8,844 nt of DNA from Ruminococcus sp. UBA3800 (GTDB lineage: Bacteria > Bacillota > Clostridia > Oscillospirales > Ruminococcaceae), in assembly GCA_002368715.1 (NCBI GenBank), contig DFEO01000120.1:1-8844 (forward strand). Direction: 5' to 3'. The notes beneath the pieces were generated by a model. It saw only the letters and a list, made by a program, of their open reading frames with translations. It was not told the DNA's origin and made no database searches. Each line of letters begins with the position of its first letter. The first letter of the stretch is position 1. Positions 5,100 to 8,844 of the stretch are shown piece after piece. The position numbers and the translations under genes are program-made.

Positions 5100-6548
5100 A
5101 TGAATATAGAAAACCAGAAGTCAGCGCCTGTTTATGAAGCGCTGGAGAGATTCAGAAGACAGAGGGTCGTGCCGTTTGATGTTCCCGGCCACAAGAGAGG
5201 AAGGGGAAACCCCGAGCTTGTCAAGCTGCTTGGAGAACAGTGTGTCAGCCTTGATGTCAACTCTATGAAGCCGCTGGACAACCTGTGTCACCCTGTTTCT
5301 GTTATACTCGATGCCGAGAACCTGGCTGCCGATGCCTTCGGGGCTGCCCACGCTTATTTTATGGTGGGAGGCACCACATCCTCGGTGCAGAGCATGATAC
5401 TTACAGCCTGCAAGGCGGGAGACAAGATAATCCTGCCGAGAAACGTTCACCGCAGCGTTATAAATGCGCTTGTCCTTTGCGGAGCAGAGCCTGTTTACGT
5501 TGACCCGGATGTTGACGCACATATCGGGATAGCGCTGGGGATGGAGCTGTCTCTTGTGGAGCAGGCGATAAAACAAAACCCCGATGCTTCGGCTATCTTT
5601 GTCAACAACCCCACCTATTACGGCATATGCTCGGACCTGCGTTCGATCGTGCGCATAGCACACGAGCACGGGATAATGGTGCTGGTGGATGAAGCTCACG
5701 GCACACACCTTTCGTTCAATGATGAGCTTCCTGTTTCCGCTATGGAGGCAGGGGCGGATATGGCGGCTGTGTCTATGCACAAATCGGGCGGCAGCCTTAC
5801 GCAGAGCTCGCTTCTTTTGCTTGGCGAGAACGTGAACACACGTTATGTCGAGCAGATAATAAACCTCACACAGACCACCTCGGCTTCATATCTTCTGCTT
5901 TCAAGCCTTGATATCTCGAGGAGGAACCTGGCGCTCAGGGGGCGTGAGTCCTTCAAGAAGGTGGCGGAAATGGCTCAGTATGCAAGGGACGAGATAAATT
6001 CGATAGGCGGCTATTATGCCTATGGCAAGGATCTTGTCAACGGCGGCAGTATTTTTGATTATGACGTTACAAAGCTTTCGGTATATACAAGAGACATCGG
6101 CCTTACAGGAATTGAAGTCTACGACCTTTTAAGGGACGAATACGATATCCAGATAGAGTTCGGTGATATCGGAAACATCCTTGCTTATATCTCCATAGGC
6201 GACAGGATACAGGAGATAGAAAGGCTGGTGGGAGCCCTTGAGGATATAAAGAGGCTCTATTCAAAGCCTGTGTCGCTCCAGCATAACGCTGAGTATATAA
6301 CTCCCATAGTTGCGGCAACACCGCAAAAGGCATTCTATTCGGAGAAGGAGCTCGTTCCGATAAGGCAGACCGCAGGACGCATATGCGGCGAGTTCGTTAT
6401 GTGCTATCCTCCGGGGATCCCTATCCTGGCGCCCGGAGAGATGATAACACAGCAGATAATAGACTACACTCTCTTTGCCAAGGAAAAGGGCTGCTCTATG
6501 CAGGGTCCCGAGGACGGCAGTCTGGAGAGGCTGAATGTATTAAAATAA
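5100..6548 (+). CDS. Orn/Lys/Arg decarboxylase, PLP fold type I
   Basis: This 482-residue PLP-dependent amino acid decarboxylase is the first committed enzyme of polyamine synthesis, giving agmatine from arginine, putrescine from ornithine or cadaverine from lysine. Motifs present are PFDVPGHKRG at 24-33, phosphate-binding GGTTSS at 90-95, PLP-stacking H117 in NVHRS, DEAHGTH at 197-203 with the cofactor aspartate D197, Schiff-base lysine K228 in SMHKSGGSLTQSS, and the C-terminal YPPGIP at 436-441. The length fits the short Firmicute form (B. subtilis SpeA/YaaO type) without the wing domain of the large E. coli enzymes. The ATG at 5100 has GGAG at 5087-5090, 9 bases upstream. An in-frame TTG at 5079 lies in the terminator T-tract and is rejected. 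The substrate is unresolved; arginine is favoured by similarity to SpeA and by context. The SpeE gene follows after 14 bases. Expression is probably set by the leader attenuator. Confidence 0.92.
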   Translation: MNIENQKSAPVYEALERFRRQRVVPFDVPGHKRGRGNPELVKLLGEQCVSLDVNSMKPLDNLCHPVSVILDAENLAADAFGAAHAYFMVGGTTSSVQSMILTACKAGDKIILPRNVHRSVINALVLCGAEPVYVDPDVDAHIGIALGMELSLVEQAIKQNPDASAIFVNNPTYYGICSDLRSIVRIAHEHGIMVLVDEAHGTHLSFNDELPVSAMEAGADMAAVSMHKSGGSLTQSSLLLLGENVNTRYVEQIINLTQTTSASYLLLSSLDISRRNLALRGRESFKKVAEMAQYARDEINSIGGYYAYGKDLVNGGSIFDYDVTKLSVYTRDIGLTGIEVYDLLRDEYDIQIEFGDIGNILAYISIGDRIQEIERLVGALEDIKRLYSKPVSLQHNAEYITPIVAATPQKAFYSEKELVPIRQTAGRICGEFVMCYPPGIPILAPGEMITQQIIDYTLFAKEKGCSMQGPEDGSLERLNVLK

Positions 6549-6562
6549 CGGAGGGATAAACC

Positions 6563-7429
6563 ATGAATTACTGGTTTTCCGAATATCATACACAGAATGT
6601 GAAAATGTCTATAAGAGTTGAAAAGCAGCTTTTTACGGGAGAGAGCGACTTTCAGAGGATAGATGTGTTCGACTCGGAGGAGTTCGGCAGGTTCATAACG
6701 TCTGACGGTTCGGTGATATTTTCAGAAAAGGACGAGTTCACCTATGACGAGATGATAGTTCATGTGCCTATGGCTGTCCACCCGAATGTAAAAAACGTGC
6801 TGGTCATCGGCGGCGGCGACGGCGGTGTTGCAAGAGAGCTTTCCTATTATGACGAGATAGAAACTATCGACGTGGTGGAGCCTGACGAAATGTTCGTAAA
6901 CGTCTGCCGTGATTTCTTTCCCGACAATGCAAGGGGTCTTGATGATCCCCGTGTCCGGCTCCATTACCGTGACGGCCTTCGCTTTTTAAGGGGCAAGCAT
7001 GATGAGTATGACCTGATAATAAACGACTCCACCGATCCTCTGGGACACACGGCAGGCCTTTTTACAAAGGAGTTTTATGGCTCCTGCTTCAGGGCGCTCC
7101 ACGATGACGGCATAATGGTCTATCAGCACGGCTCGCCGTTTTTTGACGAGGACGAAGAGACGTGTAGGGCGATGCACCGGAAAGCTTTCAGAAGCTTCCC
7201 GATAAGCCGTGTTTATCAGGCGCATATCCCCACCTGCCCGTCGGGCTACTGGCTGTTCGGCTTTGCAAGCAAGAAGTACCACCCGCTGAACGACCTTGAC
7301 GCAAAACGCTGGCGTGAACGCCATATCGAGACATGGTACTATACCGTGAACCTTCACAGGGGAGCATTTATGCTGCCGAAGTATGTTGAGGATCTGCTTG
7401 AGGAGGAAGAGGGAAGAACGATCAGATAA
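6563..7429 (+). CDS. speE: Polyamine aminopropyltransferase (spermidine synthase family)
   Basis: This 288-residue enzyme belongs to the family that transfers an aminopropyl group from decarboxylated S-adenosylmethionine to putrescine or a related amine, giving spermidine. The N-terminal beta domain runs to about residue 70, followed by a Rossmann methyltransferase-like fold. Motifs are DEFTYDEM at 57-64, GGGDGG at 83-88, VVEPDE at 104-109, RDG at 136-138, the catalytic DSTDP at 155-159 and Q188. The C-terminus (HIETWYYTVNLHRGAFMLPKY) aligns well with B. subtilis SpeE. Two positions differ from common forms: YDEM where YHEM or YQEM is usual, and IPTCPSG at 222-228, where C225 replaces the tyrosine that contacts the amine substrate in characterised enzymes. 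GGAGGG lies 7 bases before the ATG. It is co-transcribed with the decarboxylase. No S-adenosylmethionine decarboxylase is visible, so the in vivo donor is uncertain. Confidence 0.92.
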   Translation: MNYWFSEYHTQNVKMSIRVEKQLFTGESDFQRIDVFDSEEFGRFITSDGSVIFSEKDEFTYDEMIVHVPMAVHPNVKNVLVIGGGDGGVARELSYYDEIETIDVVEPDEMFVNVCRDFFPDNARGLDDPRVRLHYRDGLRFLRGKHDEYDLIINDSTDPLGHTAGLFTKEFYGSCFRALHDDGIMVYQHGSPFFDEDEETCRAMHRKAFRSFPISRVYQAHIPTCPSGYWLFGFASKKYHPLNDLDAKRWRERHIETWYYTVNLHRGAFMLPKYVEDLLEEEEGRTIR

Positions 7430-7443
7430 AGGAGACATAGTGT

Positions 7444-8190
7444 ATGGAATACATCAGAGTCACAAAAGAAAATATCGACAACGAGCATATCTGCTGCGCT
7501 ATCTCAAATAATAAGGACGTTCAGGTATCGTCAAAGAAAGCGTGGCTCTCGGAGCGTTTTGATGAAGGTCTGGTCTTTCTTAAAAGCGCCGAGAGAGGAA
7601 AATGCTTTATCGAATACATTCCTGCCGAGAACGCCTGGAACCCGATAAATGCAGACGGATATATGTATATAGACTGCCTGTGGGTATCCGGCTCCTTCAA
7701 AGGACACGGTTACTCGAACGACCTTCTGAACGAGTGTATCAAAGACAGCAAGCAAAAGGGAAAGAAAGGCTTGTGCATACTTTCTGCCGCAAAGAAAAAG
7801 CCTTTCCTCGCTGATCCTAAGTATCTTAGATACAAGGGCTTTGAGGTCTGCGATGAGGCGGACAACGGCATCCAGCTGTGGTATCTGCCCTTTGACAAAA
7901 ACGCAGACAAGCCGGGGTTCAAGGACTGCGCCCGAAAGCCCTATACTGACGAGAAAGGATATGTGCTCTACTACACGAACCAGTGTCCGTTCAATGCGAA
8001 GTATGTTCCGATAGTTGAACAGACAGCAAAGGCACAGGGAGTGAGCTTCAAGGCTGTGCATCTTGAAAGCAGGGCAGCGGCTCAGAGCGCTCCTACTCCG
8101 ATAACGACCTATGCTCTGTTTTGTGACGGAGAATATATAACAAACGAACAGATGAACGATAAGAAATTCATAAAGCTGATATCAAAATAA
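7444..8190 (+). CDS. GNAT N-acetyltransferase with YoaP-like C-terminal domain
   Basis: This is a two-domain protein of 248 residues. The N-terminal part is a GNAT acetyltransferase fold: the strand YMYIDCLWV at about 73-81 leads into the acetyl-CoA pyrophosphate loop FKGHGY at 85-90 and the following helix. The family signature is usually R/Q-x-x-G-x-G/A, and here G87-x-G89 is kept. From about 173 to the end it resembles the YoaP-like domain, a thioredoxin-type fold: YVLYYTNQCPFN with C181-P-F-N184 where thioredoxins have CxxC, and APTPITTYALFCDGE around the expected cis-proline region. The second active-site cysteine is missing, so any redox role would be single-cysteine. GGAG lies 9 bases before the ATG, and the gap to speE is 14 bases. 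Its place in a polyamine operon suggests acetylation of a polyamine or intermediate, but this is inference and the substrate is unknown. Confidence 0.8.
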   Translation: MEYIRVTKENIDNEHICCAISNNKDVQVSSKKAWLSERFDEGLVFLKSAERGKCFIEYIPAENAWNPINADGYMYIDCLWVSGSFKGHGYSNDLLNECIKDSKQKGKKGLCILSAAKKKPFLADPKYLRYKGFEVCDEADNGIQLWYLPFDKNADKPGFKDCARKPYTDEKGYVLYYTNQCPFNAKYVPIVEQTAKAQGVSFKAVHLESRAAAQSAPTPITTYALFCDGEYITNEQMNDKKFIKLISK

Positions 8191-8276
8191 CAGGCGATAG
8201 TAAAACCCGGCGCAAAAACGGAGAAAAACCCGATCACATATTCAGCTAAACATAATAATCCAAGGAGGACAAAGAT
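8191..8276 (+). other. Short intergenic gap inside the polyamine operon
   Basis: These 86 bases are the largest gap between the genes of this operon. I see no convincing terminator or sigma-A promoter in them, so the next gene is probably read through. A strong AGGAGG at 8263-8268 precedes the next start codon. Confidence 0.5.
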
Positions 8277-8844
8277 ATGAAATTACTCGTTATAGGCTGC
8301 GGCGGCGTTGCCACCGTTGCTATCTACAAATGCTGCGAGAACCCTCTTTTTACAGAGATACTTTTAGCCAGCAGGACAGTTTCAAAGTGTGAGGCGCTTG
8401 CTGACAAGCTGAAGGACAAGACAAAGGCTGTTATAACCACGGCTCCCGTGGATGCCGACAGCTTTGACTCGCTCGTGGCACTGATGAAGGAGTATAAGCC
8501 CCATACGGTCTTGAACGTTGCGCTGCCGTATCAGGATCTGACGATAATGGATGCCTGCCTCGAGTGCGGAGCAAATTATATCGACACCGCAAACTATGAG
8601 GCCGAGGACACCGACGACCCGGAGTGGAGGGCGGTCTATGAGAAGCGCTGCAAGGAGAAGGGCTTCACCGCCTATTTTGATTACAGCTGGCAGTGGGCGT
8701 ATGACGAGAAGTTCAGAAAGGCCGGTCTGACCGCACTTCTGGGCACAGGCTTTGACCCCGGTGTCACACAGGTGTATTCTGCCTATGCGCTCAAGCATTA
8801 TTTCGATGAGATACACTATATCGACATCCTCGACTGCAACGGCG
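8277..8844 (+). CDS. Carboxynorspermidine/carboxyspermidine synthase, 5' part
   Basis: This is the N-terminal 189 residues of a saccharopine dehydrogenase-family enzyme, cut by the window end. It resembles carboxynorspermidine synthase (CANSDH/CASDH), which reductively couples aspartate semialdehyde to putrescine or diaminopropane, with NADPH, to make carboxy-(nor)spermidine. A decarboxylase then yields spermidine or norspermidine. Evidence is the Rossmann loop VIGCGGVA at 5-12, ASRTVSKCEAL at 31-41, NVALPYQD at 80-87, YIDTANYE at 101-108, DYSWQW at 135-140 and the family-typical GTGFDPGVTQV at 156-166 followed by YALKHYFDEI. This order matches my recollection of the Vibrio cholerae enzyme. 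The ATG at 8277 has AGGAGG 8 bases upstream. The true substrate could instead be agmatine, as in the carboxyaminopropylagmatine route. The downstream partner decarboxylase would be expected just beyond the window. Confidence 0.87.
   Translation, partial: MKLLVIGCGGVATVAIYKCCENPLFTEILLASRTVSKCEALADKLKDKTKAVITTAPVDADSFDSLVALMKEYKPHTVLNVALPYQDLTIMDACLECGANYIDTANYEAEDTDDPEWRAVYEKRCKEKGFTAYFDYSWQWAYDEKFRKAGLTALLGTGFDPGVTQVYSAYALKHYFDEIHYIDILDCNG

Noticed and set aside
5121..5780. Minus-strand 219-codon open frame
   Set aside because: It is a shadow of the decarboxylase gene, has no recognisable domain and no convincing start region.
8382..8816. Minus-strand 144-codon open frame at the right end
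   Set aside because: It is antisense to the carboxynorspermidine synthase gene, which has clear Rossmann and family motifs in the plus direction.

Overview
The window looks like chromosomal DNA from a Gram-positive gut or rumen Firmicute, most likely of the Ruminococcus/Oscillospiraceae type. This is judged from strong AGGAGG ribosome binding sites, consensus sigma-A promoters, heavy use of ATA and AGG codons at moderate GC, and the gene families present. The genus is an inference. No tRNA, rRNA, CRISPR array, insertion sequence or phage gene was seen.

Left block (1-2034, minus strand): a MacB/FtsX-type ABC exporter. The ATPase gene starts at a GTG at 2034 and is followed after 12 bases by a large FtsX-like permease whose 3' part lies outside the window. 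The pair has a perfect-consensus promoter (TTGACA-17-TATAAT, read leftwards) with an imperfect palindrome at its expected transcription start, so it is probably repressed by a DNA-binding regulator not encoded here.

Middle block (2156-4718, plus strand): a divergent three-gene operon with overlapping genes, encoding an ECF sigma factor, a zinc-finger multi-pass membrane anti-sigma factor, and a secreted or lipid-anchored DUF4097 beta-repeat protein with nine SSGD-type repeats. It ends in a clear intrinsic terminator. The upstream region holds a plausible housekeeping promoter and, nearer the gene, an ECF-type promoter (TGTAAC-16-CGTC), which suggests autoregulation. Next to the ABC exporter, the likely theme is sensing and resisting cell-envelope stress.

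Right block (4745-8844, plus strand): a polyamine operon with a fold-I PLP Orn/Lys/Arg decarboxylase, a SpeE-type aminopropyltransferase, a GNAT acetyltransferase with a YoaP-like thioredoxin-fold tail, and the start of a carboxynorspermidine/carboxyspermidine synthase (saccharopine dehydrogenase family). The enzymes suggest decarboxylation of arginine or ornithine, then carbon addition by the aspartate-semialdehyde (carboxyspermidine) route, with SpeE alongside. No S-adenosylmethionine decarboxylase is visible.

The most interesting feature is the roughly 320-base untranslated leader of this operon (about 4780-5099). It starts from a perfect TTGACA-17-TATAAT promoter, contains a nested and possibly pseudoknotted 5' domain, and ends in a 10-bp intrinsic terminator whose T-tract directly abuts the ribosome binding site of the decarboxylase. 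Upstream segments can pair with either arm of that terminator. This is the architecture of a transcription attenuator or riboswitch. I could not match it to a riboswitch class I know, so it is a candidate undescribed regulatory RNA for polyamine synthesis.
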